A stretch of 64,000 nt of DNA from Allorhizobium paknamense (GCF_030815125.1 NZ_JAUSWH010000004.1:1-64000), one strand, 5' to 3'; positions 26,807 to 37,859 are shown, numbered from the stretch's first letter. Numbers and translations are program-made. The notes: a model not told the origin generated them from the sequence alone.

Positions 26807-27402
26807 ACCGCCCGCGCCGCCCTTCCCTTGCCCAATGGCACGCCGTGATCCTGCACCGGGACCACCCCTCGGTGGAGGCGCTGCGCCGCCAGCTGGAACT
26901 GATGCATATTCGCGTGTCCGTGGTCTGGCCGCAGCTGGACTCGGCCCATGCCGAGGCTGACGTGGTTTTTTTCGATGCCGATATGGGCCATGACGGACAG
27001 TTTCCCTGGCCCGCCGGCTTTGCGCCGATGCCGATGATCGCCCTGATCGGCTCCGAAGCGCCGGGCCGGATCGAATGGGCGCTGGCCCAGGGCTGCAATG
27101 CCCATCTCTTGAAGCCCATCGGCTCTACCGGGGCCTATAGCGCCCTGCTGATCGCCTCCCATGCCCATCAGGCCGAGCGCCATCAGGCGGATGATATCCG
27201 GGCGCTGGAAAATCGTCTCAGGCAGCGGCCCGTGGTGGTGCATGCCATTCTGGAACTGCTGCGCCAGGGCGCGCGCGACGAGGCCGCCGCCTGGCGGCAA
27301 TTGCGCCTGCTGGCGATGGAGAGCGGCATGACCATAGAGGACGCCGCTTCCTCTCTCTGTTCCCCCGCCCCCACGGCACGACAGGGCACGAAACCGTCCT
27401 GA
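26803..27402 (+). CDS. AmiR-like ANTAR antitermination regulator
   Basis: A 199-aa protein close to Pseudomonas AmiR in length. The N-terminal pseudo-receiver (residues about 10-130) lacks the phospho-acceptor set and has [17 protein letters not shown]. The C-terminal ANTAR domain (about 140-190) is [20 protein letters not shown], then [25 protein letters not shown] proteins bind paired hexaloop hairpins in nascent RNA and prevent terminator formation. It is coupled to the AmiC-like gene. The downstream transport and amidase genes are the likely targets, by leader or internal terminators. Confidence 0.87.
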   Translation: MNRPRRPSLAQWHAVILHRDHPSVEALRRQLELMHIRVSVVWPQLDSAHAEADVVFFDADMGHDGQFPWPAGFAPMPMIALIGSEAPGRIEWALAQGCNAHLLKPIGSTGAYSALLIASHAHQAERHQADDIRALENRLRQRPVVVHAILELLRQGARDEAAAWRQLRLLAMESGMTIEDAASSLCSPAPTARQGTKPS

Positions 27403-27490
27403 ACAGATAAGTCGAAAGCATCGAACCGGACATCAGCAACCGATGACCGGAAACACTCGATGTGACCATGAAAGAAGGAGTAAGACGCGC

Positions 27491-28381
27491 GTGTTAATCA
27501 CAGAAGGCTACGCCCCCTATGGCGAATACCAGACCTGGTATCGCATCACCGGAGATCTCAAATCCGGCAAGCCACCGCTGATCGTCGCCCATGGTGGTCC
27601 CGGCTGCACCCACGACTATGTGGACAGCTTCAAGGACATTGCCGCTACCGGTCGCGCGGTCGTGCACTACGATCAGGTGGGCAATGGCAAATCCACCCAT
27701 CTGCCGGAAAAAGGCGGAGATTTCTGGACGGTCGACTTCTTCAAGGCCGAGTTGCACAATCTGATCGACCACCTCGGCCTTCGTGGCGGCTATTGCCTGC
27801 TGGGCCAGTCCTGGGGCGGAATGCTGGGGGCGGAATTTTCGGTGGACCGGCCGGCAGGCTTGAAGGCGCTGGTGATCGCCAATTCGCCCGCCTCGCTGAA
27901 GACCTGGGTGGCGGAGGCCAACCGCCTGCGCGCCGATCTGCCGGCCGATGTTCAGGCGACGCTTCTTGCCCATGAAAAAGCCGGCACCACCGACAGCGAA
28001 GCCTATGCGAAGGCGACCGATGTGTTCAACCAGCGCCATGTCTGCCGCATCGTGCCGATGCCGCCGGAAGTGCAGCGCACCTTTGACGCGATTGCCGCCG
28101 ACCCCACCGTCTACCACACCATGAACGGGCCGAACGAATTCCACGTCATCGGCACCATGAAGGACTGGAGCATCGAGGGCCGGTTATCGACCATCAATGT
28201 GCCGGTGCTGCTGATTTCCGGCAAGTATGACGAGGCGACCGAAGCCTGCGTTCAGCCCTATGCCGATGAAATTCCGGACGTGCGCTGGCGGATTTTCGAG
28301 CATTCCAGCCACATGCCGCATGTGGAGGAGCGAGAGGCCTGCATGGCGCATGTCTCGGCCTTCCTGGACGAGGTCGCGTGA
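27491..28381 (+). CDS. Alpha/beta hydrolase, proline iminopeptidase/amino-acid amidase family
   Basis: A 296-aa serine hydrolase from a GTG at 27491 (AAGGAG 11 nt upstream). It shows the oxyanion motif [11 protein letters not shown], the dimer-lid DQVGNGKS, the nucleophile elbow GQSWGG, the catalytic Asp in SGKYDE and His in HSSHMPHVE. The family removes N-terminal proline from peptides. The LaaA subgroup hydrolyses amino-acid amides such as prolinamide. Its place between amide sensors and a peptide importer with an acetamidase favours an amide or small-peptide substrate (inference). No signal peptide. Confidence 0.87.
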   Translation: MLITEGYAPYGEYQTWYRITGDLKSGKPPLIVAHGGPGCTHDYVDSFKDIAATGRAVVHYDQVGNGKSTHLPEKGGDFWTVDFFKAELHNLIDHLGLRGGYCLLGQSWGGMLGAEFSVDRPAGLKALVIANSPASLKTWVAEANRLRADLPADVQATLLAHEKAGTTDSEAYAKATDVFNQRHVCRIVPMPPEVQRTFDAIAADPTVYHTMNGPNEFHVIGTMKDWSIEGRLSTINVPVLLISGKYDEATEACVQPYADEIPDVRWRIFEHSSHMPHVEEREACMAHVSAFLDEVA

Positions 28382-28494
28382 GCGCGGGATCCGACAGACC
28401 ACATGAGTTCAGGCATTTCCGGACCGACGCTGTGCCGGAAATGCCAGCACAAGCCGCCTGATCACACCCACAAGAACAGAGGGAACAAGATAGC

Positions 28495-30204
28495 ATGATG
28501 ATGGGCTTCAAAACATCGAACCGGATCACCTGCCGCAAGGCCTTATCCCTGACCGCATTGGCACTGGCCACCGCAACCGCCCTGACCGCCCCGGCACGCG
28601 CCGATGAGCGCGCCGACCTGATGGCGAAGCATCGCGGCGGCACCATGACGCTGGCCGCCGTGGCGGCAGCCGGCACGCTGGATACGGCTATCAACTACAC
28701 CGGCCAGTATTGGCAGGTGTTCCAGATGACCAATGACGGGCTGGTCAAGTTCAAGCAGGCAGCGGGCACGGAAGGCTTCAAGATCGTGCCGGACGTTGCC
28801 GAGGCGATCCCGGAAGCCCAGAACGACGGCAAGACCTATGTCTTCAAGATCCGCAAGGGGATCATGTTCTCCAACGGCAAGGAGTTGAAGCCCTCGGATG
28901 TGGCGGCCTCCTTCCAGCGCATCTTCAAGGTCAACGGCCCGACCACCGGCAGCTTCTATAACGGCATTGTCGGGGCCGACAAATGCATTGCCGATGCGGC
29001 AAACTGCACGCTGGAGGGCGGTGTGATCGCCGATGACGCGGCAGGCACCGTCACCATCAACCTGACGCAGCCGGATTCGGAATTCTTCGCCAAGATGGCC
29101 GTGCCGCATGCCAGCATTCTGCCGGCGGATACGCCCGCCAAGGATGCCGGCACCACGCCGCTGCCAGCCACCGGCCCCTATATGATCGACAGCTATAACC
29201 CCAATGACAGCATGGTGCTGAAGCGCAATCCGCATTTCAAGGAATGGAGCGCCGATGCCCAGCCGGAAGGCTATGTCGATGAGATCGTCTACAAGTTCGG
29301 CATGACGGAAGAGGCGATCATCAATGCCATCCAGAACAACCAGGTGGACTGGATGTTCGACCCGCCGCCCGCCGACCGCCTGCCGGAACTGGGCGCGAAA
29401 TACGCCAAGCAGATGCATATCGATCCGCTGGCGGCCTTCTGGTACCTGCCTATGAACACCAATCTGGCCCCCTTCAACAACATCAAGGTGCGCCAGGCCC
29501 TGAATTATGCGGTGGACCGCGATGCCGTGGTCGGCCTTTACGGTGGCGACGTGCTGGGTTCTCCCACCTGCCAGATCCTGCCGCCGGACTTCCCCGGCTA
29601 CAAACCCTTCTGCCTCTACACCAAGAACCCGGGTGAGAGCTGGAGCGAACCGGACATGGACAAGGCCAAGGCGCTGGTGAAGGAAAGCGGCACCGCCGGT
29701 GAAAAGGTGACGGTGATTGCCGAGGACAATGCCGTGGGCCGCGCCATCGGCACCTATGTGCAGAGCCTGCTGACCGATCTCGGCTATGACGCCTCGATGA
29801 AGGCGATCTCCTCCAACATCCAGTTCACCTATATCCAGAACACCAACAACAATGTGCAGATCAGCGTGACGCAGTGGTACATGGATTATCCCGCCGCGTC
29901 GGACTTCCTGAACGTGCTGCTCTCCTGCGACAGCATCCATCCCGGCAGCGATTCCTCCATCAACATCGCCGGTTACTGCAACAAGGATCTCGATGCCCAG
30001 ATGAAGGCGGCGATGACGCTGTCGCTGAAATCGCCGGAGGCTGCCGAGACCGAATGGGCCAAGATTGACCACGCCTATATGGAGCAGTCGCCGCTGGTGC
30101 CGCTGTTTACGCCAAAGAGCGTCAACTTCAGCTCCGCCCGCCTCGGCAACTACCTGTTCAACAAGCAGAACCGTTGGGTCATCTCGCAGGCCTGGGTCAA
30201 GTGA
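28495..30204 (+). CDS. Peptide-type ABC transporter substrate-binding protein (SBP family 5)
   Basis: A 569-aa periplasmic binding protein. It has a signal peptide after a basic start (ALSLTALALATATALTAPARA), then the SBP5 pattern: GGTMTLAAVAAAGTLDTAIN, LVKFKQAAGTEG, YVFKIRKGIMFSNGKELKPSDV, ATGPYMIDSYNPNDSMVLKRN, VRQALNYAVDRDAVV, QSPLVPLFTPKSVNF. Three ATGs begin the frame; I use the first. This family binds oligopeptides, dipeptides, nickel or other amides. It is the first transport gene after the hydrolase, followed by a GC-rich hairpin. Confidence 0.93.
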   Translation: MMMGFKTSNRITCRKALSLTALALATATALTAPARADERADLMAKHRGGTMTLAAVAAAGTLDTAINYTGQYWQVFQMTNDGLVKFKQAAGTEGFKIVPDVAEAIPEAQNDGKTYVFKIRKGIMFSNGKELKPSDVAASFQRIFKVNGPTTGSFYNGIVGADKCIADAANCTLEGGVIADDAAGTVTINLTQPDSEFFAKMAVPHASILPADTPAKDAGTTPLPATGPYMIDSYNPNDSMVLKRNPHFKEWSADAQPEGYVDEIVYKFGMTEEAIINAIQNNQVDWMFDPPPADRLPELGAKYAKQMHIDPLAAFWYLPMNTNLAPFNNIKVRQALNYAVDRDAVVGLYGGDVLGSPTCQILPPDFPGYKPFCLYTKNPGESWSEPDMDKAKALVKESGTAGEKVTVIAEDNAVGRAIGTYVQSLLTDLGYDASMKAISSNIQFTYIQNTNNNVQISVTQWYMDYPAASDFLNVLLSCDSIHPGSDSSINIAGYCNKDLDAQMKAAMTLSLKSPEAAETEWAKIDHAYMEQSPLVPLFTPKSVNFSSARLGNYLFNKQNRWVISQAWVK

Positions 30205-30224
30205 CCCTGTCTGGATGACCCCGT

Positions 30225-30254
30225 GCCGCGGCGGCGCCGCACCGCCGCCGCGGC
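30225..30254 (+). terminator. Intercistronic hairpin after the binding-protein gene
   Basis: GCCGCGGCGGCG pairs with CGCCGCCGCGGC over a 6-nt loop, then TCCCTTTTATG. This is the usual binding-protein/permease boundary where such hairpins raise the level of the binding-protein message. Confidence 0.75.
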
Positions 30255-30278
30255 TCCCTTTTATGTTCAGCTGTCAGG

Positions 30279-31325
30279 ATGAGCGAGATGAATGATGTTT
30301 CCCGGCCAGCCGCAGCCCTGCCGGCTGCCGCAGACGCCCCGGCAAGCCGAGGCGGCATGGGTCCATGGCGAAGGGCATGGCGGCTTTTGAGCCGAGACCC
30401 GGCAGCCATTGCCGCCGCCCTCGTGCTGCTGGTCATTATTGTCTCCAGCCTGGCCGCCCCGCTTTATGCTTCGACCATTGCCGGGACCGATCCCTTTCGC
30501 TCCAATCTCAGCGGCCGCATCACGCTCGATGGCCAGCGTGTCAAGATCATGCAGCCCTCCACCGAGGGTCTCGGCCTCGGCGTCACCCCCATCGGCCCCA
30601 CCTTTGAGGCGCAATATTTCCTCGGTGCCGACAGTCAGGGCCGGGATGTGGCGGCACGGCTGTTTTATGGCGGGCGCAATTCGCTGCTGATCGCAGCGTC
30701 CTCCACGGCCATCTGTCTGTTGCTGGCCGCCCTTCTCGGCATTTCCGCAGGCTTTTTCGGCGGCATCGTCGATATGGTGCTGTCCCGCATTCTCGATATT
30801 CTCTGGGCCTTTCCGGTCTATCTTCTGGCGATTTCGCTATCGATCGTGCTGATCTCCAAAGGCCTCGTGCTGGGGCCAATCGTCATCAACGCCAACAGCC
30901 TGCTGCTGCCCATCGGCATTATCGGCATCATCTACGTGCCCTATGTCGCCCGGCCCGTGCGCGGGCGGGTGCTGTCGTTGAAGAACAGCGAATTCGTGCT
31001 GGCGGCCATCGGCCTTGGCATTCCGAAATGGCGCATCCTCCTCAAGGACATCCTGCCGAACGTCTCCACCATGCTGATCGTCTTCATCCCGCTGATGATG
31101 GCGCTGAACATCATCACGGAATCGGCGCTCTCCTTCCTGTCCATCGGCGTACAGGCCCCGGATGCGAGCTGGGGCACCATCATCCAGGATGGCCAGGGCC
31201 TGCTGTACAGCCGCCCCGCCGTGGCGCTGGCGCCCGGCATTGCCATCGTGCTGACGGTGCTGGCGCTCAACGTGCTGGGCGACAGCGTGCGCGACGCGCT
31301 CGATCCGCGCACCAAGATTATCTGA
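30279..31325 (+). CDS. Peptide-type ABC permease, DppC/OppC family
   Basis: A 348-aa permease. After an N-terminal segment (AAALVLLVIIVSSLAAPLYAST) it has the DppC hallmarks: FLGADSQGRDVAARLFYGGRNSLLI, ILDILWAFPVYLLAISL, the EAA loop AAIGLGIPKWRILLKDILPN, TESALSFLSIGVQAPDASWG and LNVLGDSVRDALDPR. The C-type permease precedes the B-type here, the reverse of most dpp/opp operons. A periplasmic loop insert is present around residues 65-105. Confidence 0.93.
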   Translation: MSEMNDVSRPAAALPAAADAPASRGGMGPWRRAWRLLSRDPAAIAAALVLLVIIVSSLAAPLYASTIAGTDPFRSNLSGRITLDGQRVKIMQPSTEGLGLGVTPIGPTFEAQYFLGADSQGRDVAARLFYGGRNSLLIAASSTAICLLLAALLGISAGFFGGIVDMVLSRILDILWAFPVYLLAISLSIVLISKGLVLGPIVINANSLLLPIGIIGIIYVPYVARPVRGRVLSLKNSEFVLAAIGLGIPKWRILLKDILPNVSTMLIVFIPLMMALNIITESALSFLSIGVQAPDASWGTIIQDGQGLLYSRPAVALAPGIAIVLTVLALNVLGDSVRDALDPRTKII

Positions 31326-31337
31326 GAGGACCGTGCC

Positions 31338-32309
31338 ATGCTCACAGCCATTGTCCAGAGACTGGCCCAGATGCTGTTCGTGCTCTTCGGCATCTCCGCG
31401 CTGGTGTTCCTGATTTTCTTCGCCACCCCGGGCGCCGACCCTGCCGCCCGCATCGCCGGGCGCAATGCCTCGCCGGAAACCGTTGAGGCCATCCGCAAGG
31501 AGTTCGGCTTCGACCGGCCGTTGCCGGTGCAATACGGCATCATGATGAAGCGCCTGTTCATCACGCAAGACCTCGCCTCCTTCGTCAATCGCGGCATGCT
31601 GGTGGTGCCGGAAGTGGCCAAGGCCGCGCCCGTCACGCTGTCGCTGGTGCTGGGGGCCGCCGTGCTCTGGGTGATCGGCGGCGTGGCGGTGGGAGTGGTG
31701 GCGGCGCTGGCCCGCGATACGGCGCTGGATCGCGGGCTGATGGTGCTGGCGCTGATCGGCGTTTCCATGCCGGTCTACTGGCTGGGCGAGGTGATGAACC
31801 TCGTCTCCCAGAGCCGGTTTCACGACAGCTTTCTGTTTTCCTGGGTGCCGGCACTTGGCTACAAGCCGCTGTTCAGTGATCCCGTCGGCTGGTTCACCAC
31901 GCTGATCATTCCCTGGATGACGCTGGCGGCCCTTTACATCGGCATCTATGGCCGTGTGCTGCGCGCCAATCTGGTGGAAGCCTATCAGGAGGATTTCATC
32001 CGCACGGCGCGTGCCAAGGGACTGAGCCCGGCGCGTGTGATGCTGCGGCATGCGCTGCGCACCTCGCTCATTCCCTTCGTCACCATGTTCGGGCTGGATT
32101 TCGGCTCGCTGGTCGGCGGCTCGGCGCTGTTGACGGAAGTGGTCTTCGGGCTGAACGGCGTTGGCCGCCTCACCTATCAGGCGCTGCTCAACCTCGACCT
32201 GCCGATGATCCTCGGCACGGTGATGTATGCCTCCTTCTTCGTGGTGCTCGCCAATGCGCTGGTGGACATCGTCTATGTGCTGATCGATCCACGTGTGCGG
32301 GGGAACTGA
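31338..32309 (+). CDS. Peptide-type ABC permease, DppB/OppB family
   Basis: A 323-aa permease starting RLAQMLFVLFGISALVFLIFF. Conserved EFGFDRPLPVQYG, PVTLSLVLGAAVLWVIGGV, the EAA loop RTARAKGLSPARVMLRHALR, and TEVVFGLNGVGRLTYQALLN place it in the DppB group. The C-terminus IDPRVRGN is typical. It sits 12 bp after the C-type permease and 3 bp before the first ATPase. Confidence 0.94.
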   Translation: MLTAIVQRLAQMLFVLFGISALVFLIFFATPGADPAARIAGRNASPETVEAIRKEFGFDRPLPVQYGIMMKRLFITQDLASFVNRGMLVVPEVAKAAPVTLSLVLGAAVLWVIGGVAVGVVAALARDTALDRGLMVLALIGVSMPVYWLGEVMNLVSQSRFHDSFLFSWVPALGYKPLFSDPVGWFTTLIIPWMTLAALYIGIYGRVLRANLVEAYQEDFIRTARAKGLSPARVMLRHALRTSLIPFVTMFGLDFGSLVGGSALLTEVVFGLNGVGRLTYQALLNLDLPMILGTVMYASFFVVLANALVDIVYVLIDPRVRGN

Positions 32310-32312
32310 CCC

Positions 32313-33334
32313 ATGACCATGGCGGAAAAACCCATGCTGCTGGACGTGAACGGTCTCAGCGTCTCGTTTGCCACCGATCGCGGCTTCGTGCGGGCGGTGC
32401 GCGATGTCTCCTTCTCCGTGCGGGAAGGAGAAATCCTCTCCATTGTCGGCGAATCCGGCTCCGGAAAATCGGTGACGCTGCTGTCGCTGCTGGGCCTGCA
32501 TGATGCCAAAACCACGCGGGTGGATGGCACCGTCAGCTTTCGGGGCCAGCGGATCCTGGAACTGCCGGCCAGCCGCATGCGCCGCATTCGCGGCAAGGAT
32601 ATCGGTCTGATCTCCCAGGACCCGATGACGGCGCTAACGCCGGTCTATACCATCGGCTGGCAGATCGCCGAGCAAATTCGCGCCCATGAGGCGATTTCGG
32701 CGCGGGCCGCCCGGCTGCGCGCCATCGAACTTCTGGGCGAGGTGGGCCTGTCCAATCCCGGCGAGGCGGTGGACCGCTATCCGCACCAGCTTTCCGGCGG
32801 CATGCGCCAGCGGGCGGTGATCGCCATGGCGCTGTCCTGCAATCCGGCTCTGCTGGTGGCGGACGAGCCCACCACGGCGCTGGACGTCACCGTGCAGGCG
32901 CAGGTGCTGGACCTGCTGCTCAGGCTGCGCAAGGATTTCGGCTCGGCGATCATTCTCATCACCCATGACATGGGCGTGGTGTCGGAAGTGGCCGATCAGG
33001 TGGCCGTCATGTATGCCGGGCGCATCGTCGAGCGCGGGCCGACCGAAGCCGTCTTCGCCAATCCGCTGCATCCCTATACCTGGGGGCTGATGGGGTCGAT
33101 CCCGCCGCTGACCGGGCCCCGCCTTGCGAGGCTCCGGTCCATTCCCGGCATGCCGCCGACACCCGACCGGATCGATGACGGCTGCGGCTTTGCGCCTCGC
33201 TGCCGCTTTGCCCGGCCTGACTGCGCCCGTCATCCCCCGCTGCACCGCCTCGGCAGCCAGTCCGCGCTGTGCGTTCTGGACCCGGCGGAGCGCGTGGCGC
33301 TGCGTGAAAACGAACTGACCCTGGAGACCGAGGC

Positions 33335-33338
<4 letters not shown>
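32313..33338 (+). CDS. Peptide-type ABC ATPase, DppD/OppD family
   Basis: A 341-aa ATPase. Walker A is GESGSGKS, the Q-loop IGLISQDPMTALTPV, signature LSGGMRQRAVIAMAL, Walker B LLVADEPTTALDV, and H-loop ITHDMGVV. The C-terminal oligopeptide extension (PGMPPTPDRIDDGCGFAPRC RFARPDC) carries the cysteines that bind an iron-sulfur cluster in this family. Overlaps the next ATPase by ATGA. Confidence 0.95.
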
Positions 33339-34312
<974 letters not shown>

Positions 34313-34313
34313 A

Positions 34314-34365
34314 GCACTGTCCGGAGAAAAGCGGAAACCGGTTTTTCGTTCGAAAATGCGTAAAA
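34314..34365. repeat. GGAAACCGGTTTT palindromic element before the amidase gene
   Basis: GAGAAAAGCGGAAACCGGTT then TTTCGTTC and GAAAATGCGT, a member of the common rhizobial family seen also at 35334, 36091, 40211 (three copies), 51257, 62818 and 63844. It lies inside the amide operon, directly between importer and acetamidase. Confidence 0.75.
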
Positions 34366-34386
34366 TCAGGAGGTTAGACCACACCG

Positions 34387-35331
34387 ATGTGCATCACCTG
34401 CCAACACACCATCCATCGCGCCAGCCACCATTTCGGCTGGAACCGGGATTTTGAGCCGACCCTGGTGGCAAAACCCGGCGAGACCATTCTGTTTGAATGT
34501 ATGGATTCCTCCGGCGGGCAGATCGGCGCGGACGCCTCGCTGGACACACTGGCTGCGCTCGATTTTTCCCGTATCAATCCGGTCTCCGGCCCTGTCTTCA
34601 TCGAAGGCGCGGAACCCGGCGACGTGGTGAAGGTGACGCTTCGGAAATTCCATCCCTCCGGCCTCGGCTGGACCGCCAATATCCCGGGCTTCGGCTTGCT
34701 GGCCGACCAGTTCAAGGAGCCGGCCCTGCATCTGTGGCACTATGATCCGGCCTCGCTTGCACCAGCACTTTACGGCCCTGGCGGACGGGTGCCGCTGAAG
34801 CCCTTTGCCGGCACCATCGGCCTTGCCCCTGCCGAGCCCGGCCTGCATTCCGTGGTGCCGCCGCGCCGGGTGGGCGGGAATATGGACATTCGCGACCTTT
34901 CGGCGGGCGTCACCCTTTATCTCCCCGTCGAGGTCGAGGGCGCGTTATTTTCCATCGGCGATACCCATGCCGCCCAGGGTGATGGCGAGGTTTGCGGCAC
35001 CGCCATCGAAAGCCGGATGGACGTGGAACTGACGCTCGACCTCATCAAGAACCGCCCGCTGCAGAGCCCGCGCGTCACCGTGACGGAACCGGTGACCCGC
35101 CATCTGGACGGTGCAGGTTACGAGGTAACGACCGGCATCGGCCCGGACCTGATGACGGGCGCGCGCGAGGCGGTGATGCGGATGGTGGACCTGCTTGCCG
35201 ACGAACACGGCATGACGGCGGTGGATGCCTATATGCTCTGCTCGGTCTGCGGCGACCTGCGCATCAGCGAAATCGTAGACCTGCCCAACTGGGTGGTGAG
35301 CTTCTATTTCCCGCGTATCGTGCTGCAATAA
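34387..35331 (+). CDS. Acetamidase/formamidase family protein
   Basis: A 314-aa member of the FmdA/AmdA family that hydrolyses short amides such as formamide or acetamide to acid plus ammonia. It shows CHTIHRASHHFGWNRDFEP-like opening (MCITCQHTIHRASHHFGWNR), PGETILFECMDSSGGQI, SGPVFIEGAEPGDVVKVTLR, FSIGDTHAAQGDGEVCGTAIE and the C-terminal DAYMLCSVCGDLRISEIVDLP. The DTHAAQGDGE metal/active-site stretch is intact. Cytoplasmic, last gene of the amide operon. Together with AmiC/AmiR-like regulators it makes amides the likely inducer and substrate class. Confidence 0.93.
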   Translation: MCITCQHTIHRASHHFGWNRDFEPTLVAKPGETILFECMDSSGGQIGADASLDTLAALDFSRINPVSGPVFIEGAEPGDVVKVTLRKFHPSGLGWTANIPGFGLLADQFKEPALHLWHYDPASLAPALYGPGGRVPLKPFAGTIGLAPAEPGLHSVVPPRRVGGNMDIRDLSAGVTLYLPVEVEGALFSIGDTHAAQGDGEVCGTAIESRMDVELTLDLIKNRPLQSPRVTVTEPVTRHLDGAGYEVTTGIGPDLMTGAREAVMRMVDLLADEHGMTAVDAYMLCSVCGDLRISEIVDLPNWVVSFYFPRIVLQ

Positions 35332-35333
35332 AG

Positions 35334-35382
35334 CCTTGTCCAGAGAAAAGCGGAAACCGGTTTTCCACCCGGACATGCCTAA
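35334..35382. repeat. GGAAACCGGTTTT palindromic element after the amidase gene
   Basis: GAGAAAAGCGGAAACCGGTT followed by TTCCACCCGGACATGCC, about 90% alike to the copy at 34314-34365, so the amidase gene is bracketed by two copies. The rest of the gap to 35690 shows no supported gene, terminator or promoter. Confidence 0.75.
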
Positions 35383-35690
35383 GCCCTCCACACGCATCTT
35401 GCCAGGCCAACGCTGCGTTGCGAATCGGGACGCACGCTTCTCACCCCGACACAGCCAGCGCAATTTATGGTGTTCTGTTAGCAAAAAGTGAAGATTTCTT
35501 TCCTACACTTCGCACATTGGGGATGTGGCTGTCTGTCCCGATCCTGGAATGTGGGGGATGTGGGACGGCAGCAGTGTGTGGGGCAACCGCGGGGCAGCGG
35601 CAAACCGTGACCTTTCGGAAGCCATGTTGAGAATCTCATCATGTGCGGCGTAAGGACGGAGGGCGTCTGATCCGCGCAAAGGGTATGCAG

Positions 35691-36086
35691 ATGCCGGATC
35701 CGATTATTGGCTCAGTTCAGACATCCGCGGCGGTTCAGCCCGCATCCCCTCCGCGCGCCACCGTGGATGAGACCGAAATGGAAGGCCTGAGCTTTCTGGA
35801 GCGGGAAACCTACCGGCTGGCGCGTGACGCTGAACGCAGCAACAATGTCGAGGACAAGATGGTCCTCAACGTCGTTCATCCCCCTGCCCTTGTGCTGCTC
35901 GCCCTGTTGAATGGGGACCGCAGTGAAAGCGAATCCGACCTGCAACGGGCCAAGGAAGCCTATGAGGAAATCGCCGCCTCTGCAGTGCCGGACCCCGCTC
36001 CCGCAGAGCCCGCCGCCTCGGCGGCAAAGACGAGTGGGGAGCCTGCGGCCTCTCCTTCTTCCGCCTCCGGCTCTGCAAAGCCCTGA
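35691..36086 (+). CDS. Small hypothetical protein with Ala/Pro/Ser-rich tail
   Basis: A 131-aa frame from the ATG at 35691 (AAAGGG seven bases upstream; ATG 35685 is alternative). It has a central helical part (GLSFLERETYRLARDAERSN, then LVLLALLNGDRSESESDLQR) and a low-complexity tail rich in Ala, Pro and Ser. No signal peptide or membrane segment. Codon use fits the genome, with third-position GC. I do not recognise a family. It stands alone between repeat elements. Confidence 0.5.
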   Translation: MPDPIIGSVQTSAAVQPASPPRATVDETEMEGLSFLERETYRLARDAERSNNVEDKMVLNVVHPPALVLLALLNGDRSESESDLQRAKEAYEEIAASAVPDPAPAEPAASAAKTSGEPAASPSSASGSAKP

Positions 36087-36090
36087 CCTA

Positions 36091-36139
36091 GAGCATTGTC
36101 CCGAGAAAAGTGGAAACCGGTTTTCCCTCCGGAAATGCG
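36091..36139. repeat. GGAAACCGGTTTT palindromic element
   Basis: AGAGCATTGTCCCGAGAAAA, GTGGAAACCGGTTTTCC and TCCGGAAATGCGT form a near-complete version of the family, with inverted ends GCATT..CC / GGAAATGC. It lies just after the stop of the small hypothetical gene. Confidence 0.78.
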
Positions 36140-36364
36140 TAGAAACGCTCTGACCGGACAGCTTTGATGATGATGCCGATATGCGTGTGGCGCATATCAG
36201 CCATGCTGGTCGTTTTGCGAAATATCAAGGGTATGATCGCGCTGTCATTTCATGGTGCCTGAGCGACCATCTGCCTCCTTCTGATGTTGGAGGGGGATGG
36301 CGGAGGTTTGAGGCTTGCTGCGCGGGCTCCCGCTCAGCTGCCGCCGATGGAGATGTAAGAGACA

Positions 36365-37855
36365 ATGCTGCGCGACCGGATCCGTTTTCAACCGCTTCTC
36401 GAAAAGCTCTGCACGGCGGATGAGGCTGCAAGCCTGATCCAGGATGGCATGACGGTCGGCATGAGCGGCTTTACCCGGGCTGGCGAGGCCAAGGCCGTGC
36501 CGTTGGCGCTGGCCGAGCGCGCACGCCAGCATCCGCTGAAGATCACCCTGCTGACCGGCGCGTCGCTGGGCAACGATCTCGACAAGACGCTGGCCGAGGC
36601 GCATGTGCTGGCGCGGCGCATGCCGTTCCAGTCGGATCCGGGCCTGCGCAAGGCCATCAATGCCGGAGAGGTGATGTTCATCGACCAGCATCTCTCCGAA
36701 ACGGTGGAGCAATTGCGCACCCGCCAGATCCCGCCGGTGGACATTGCCGTGGTGGAAGCCGTGGCGATCACCGAACATGGCGGCATCGTGCCGACCACGT
36801 CCATCGGCAATTCCGCCAGCTTCGCCATTCTGGCCGACAAGATCATCGTCGAGCTCAATCTGTCGCAGCCGGTGACGCTGGAAGGCCTGCACGACGTCTA
36901 TATTCCCTCGCGGCGTCCGGCCCGCATGCCGATCCCGGTGGTGACGCCCGAAAGCCGGGTGGGCCTGCCTTATATTCCGGTGCCGCCGGAAAAGATCGCC
37001 GCCATCGTCGTCTCGGAAAAGCACGACAGTTCCGCCGCCATCCAGCCGCCGGATGACGAGACCAATGCCATTGCCGACCACTTGAAAGCGTTGCTTCTCA
37101 AGGAAGTGCAGGCCGGGCGCATGGGCTATGATCTGCTGCCGCTTCAGGCCGGCATCGGCACCATTGCCAATGCCGTGCTGCATGGCTTTCTCGACTCACC
37201 CTTCCACGACCTGAAAATGTATTCCGAGGTCCTGCAGGATTCGACCTTCGAACTGATGGATGCCGGTAAACTGACCTTTGCCTCGGCCTCCTCCATCACG
37301 CTTTCCGCTGAGATGTACCAGAAGGTCCTGCCAAGGCTTGCCGAGTACAAGCACCATCTTTTGCTGCGCCCGCAGGAAATCAGCAATCACCCGGAGGTCA
37401 TCCGCAGGCTGGGGATCATCTGCATCAACACGGCGCTGGAGGTGGATATTTACGGCAATGTCAATTCCACCCATGTCGGCGGCACCCACATGATGAACGG
37501 CATAGGCGGCTCCGGCGATTTTGCCCGCAATGGCTACCTGTCGATCTTCGTCACCAAGTCACTGGCGAAAAACGGCGCCATCTCCTCCATCGTGCCGATG
37601 GTCAGCCATGTGGATCATACCGAGCACGATACGGACATCATCGTCACGGAACAGGGATTGGCGGACCTGCGCGGCCTCGCCCCCCGGGAACGCGCCGCCC
37701 TTATCATTCACAACTGCGCCCACCCGGATTATCGGGACCAGTTGCAGGATTATTTCGACCGTGCGCTGACGCGCGGCGGCCAGACGCCGCATCTGATCGA
37801 GGAAGCCCTCTCCTGGCACCAGGCGCTGCGGGAAAAAGGGACGATGCGGACGTGA
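36365..37855 (+). CDS. Acetyl-CoA hydrolase/succinate CoA-transferase family
   Basis: A 496-aa class I CoA-transferase of the AarC/Cat1/Ach1 group, which moves CoA between acetyl-CoA and succinate (or propionate), or hydrolyses acetyl-CoA. It has DGMTVGMSGFTRAGEAKAVP, the catalytic glutamate near residue 288 in MYSEVLQDSTFELMDAGKL, and GGSGDFARNGYLSIFVTKS, SHVDHTEHDTDIIVTEQGLADL near the C-terminus. Length is normal for the family. It is monocistronic, with GGAGATG-type sequence upstream. Substrate choice cannot be fixed from sequence. Confidence 0.9.
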   Translation: MLRDRIRFQPLLEKLCTADEAASLIQDGMTVGMSGFTRAGEAKAVPLALAERARQHPLKITLLTGASLGNDLDKTLAEAHVLARRMPFQSDPGLRKAINAGEVMFIDQHLSETVEQLRTRQIPPVDIAVVEAVAITEHGGIVPTTSIGNSASFAILADKIIVELNLSQPVTLEGLHDVYIPSRRPARMPIPVVTPESRVGLPYIPVPPEKIAAIVVSEKHDSSAAIQPPDDETNAIADHLKALLLKEVQAGRMGYDLLPLQAGIGTIANAVLHGFLDSPFHDLKMYSEVLQDSTFELMDAGKLTFASASSITLSAEMYQKVLPRLAEYKHHLLLRPQEISNHPEVIRRLGIICINTALEVDIYGNVNSTHVGGTHMMNGIGGSGDFARNGYLSIFVTKSLAKNGAISSIVPMVSHVDHTEHDTDIIVTEQGLADLRGLAPRERAALIIHNCAHPDYRDQLQDYFDRALTRGGQTPHLIEEALSWHQALREKGTMRT

Positions 37856-37859
37856 TACC

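Noticed and set aside
30837..32501. 554-codon minus-strand open frame opposite the ABC permease genes
   Set aside because: His/Gln/Arg-rich composition typical of antisense to membrane-protein genes; the plus strand encodes clear permeases.
36181..36423. 80-codon frame before the CoA-transferase gene
   Set aside because: Overlaps the real gene start, lacks a ribosome site and coding character.
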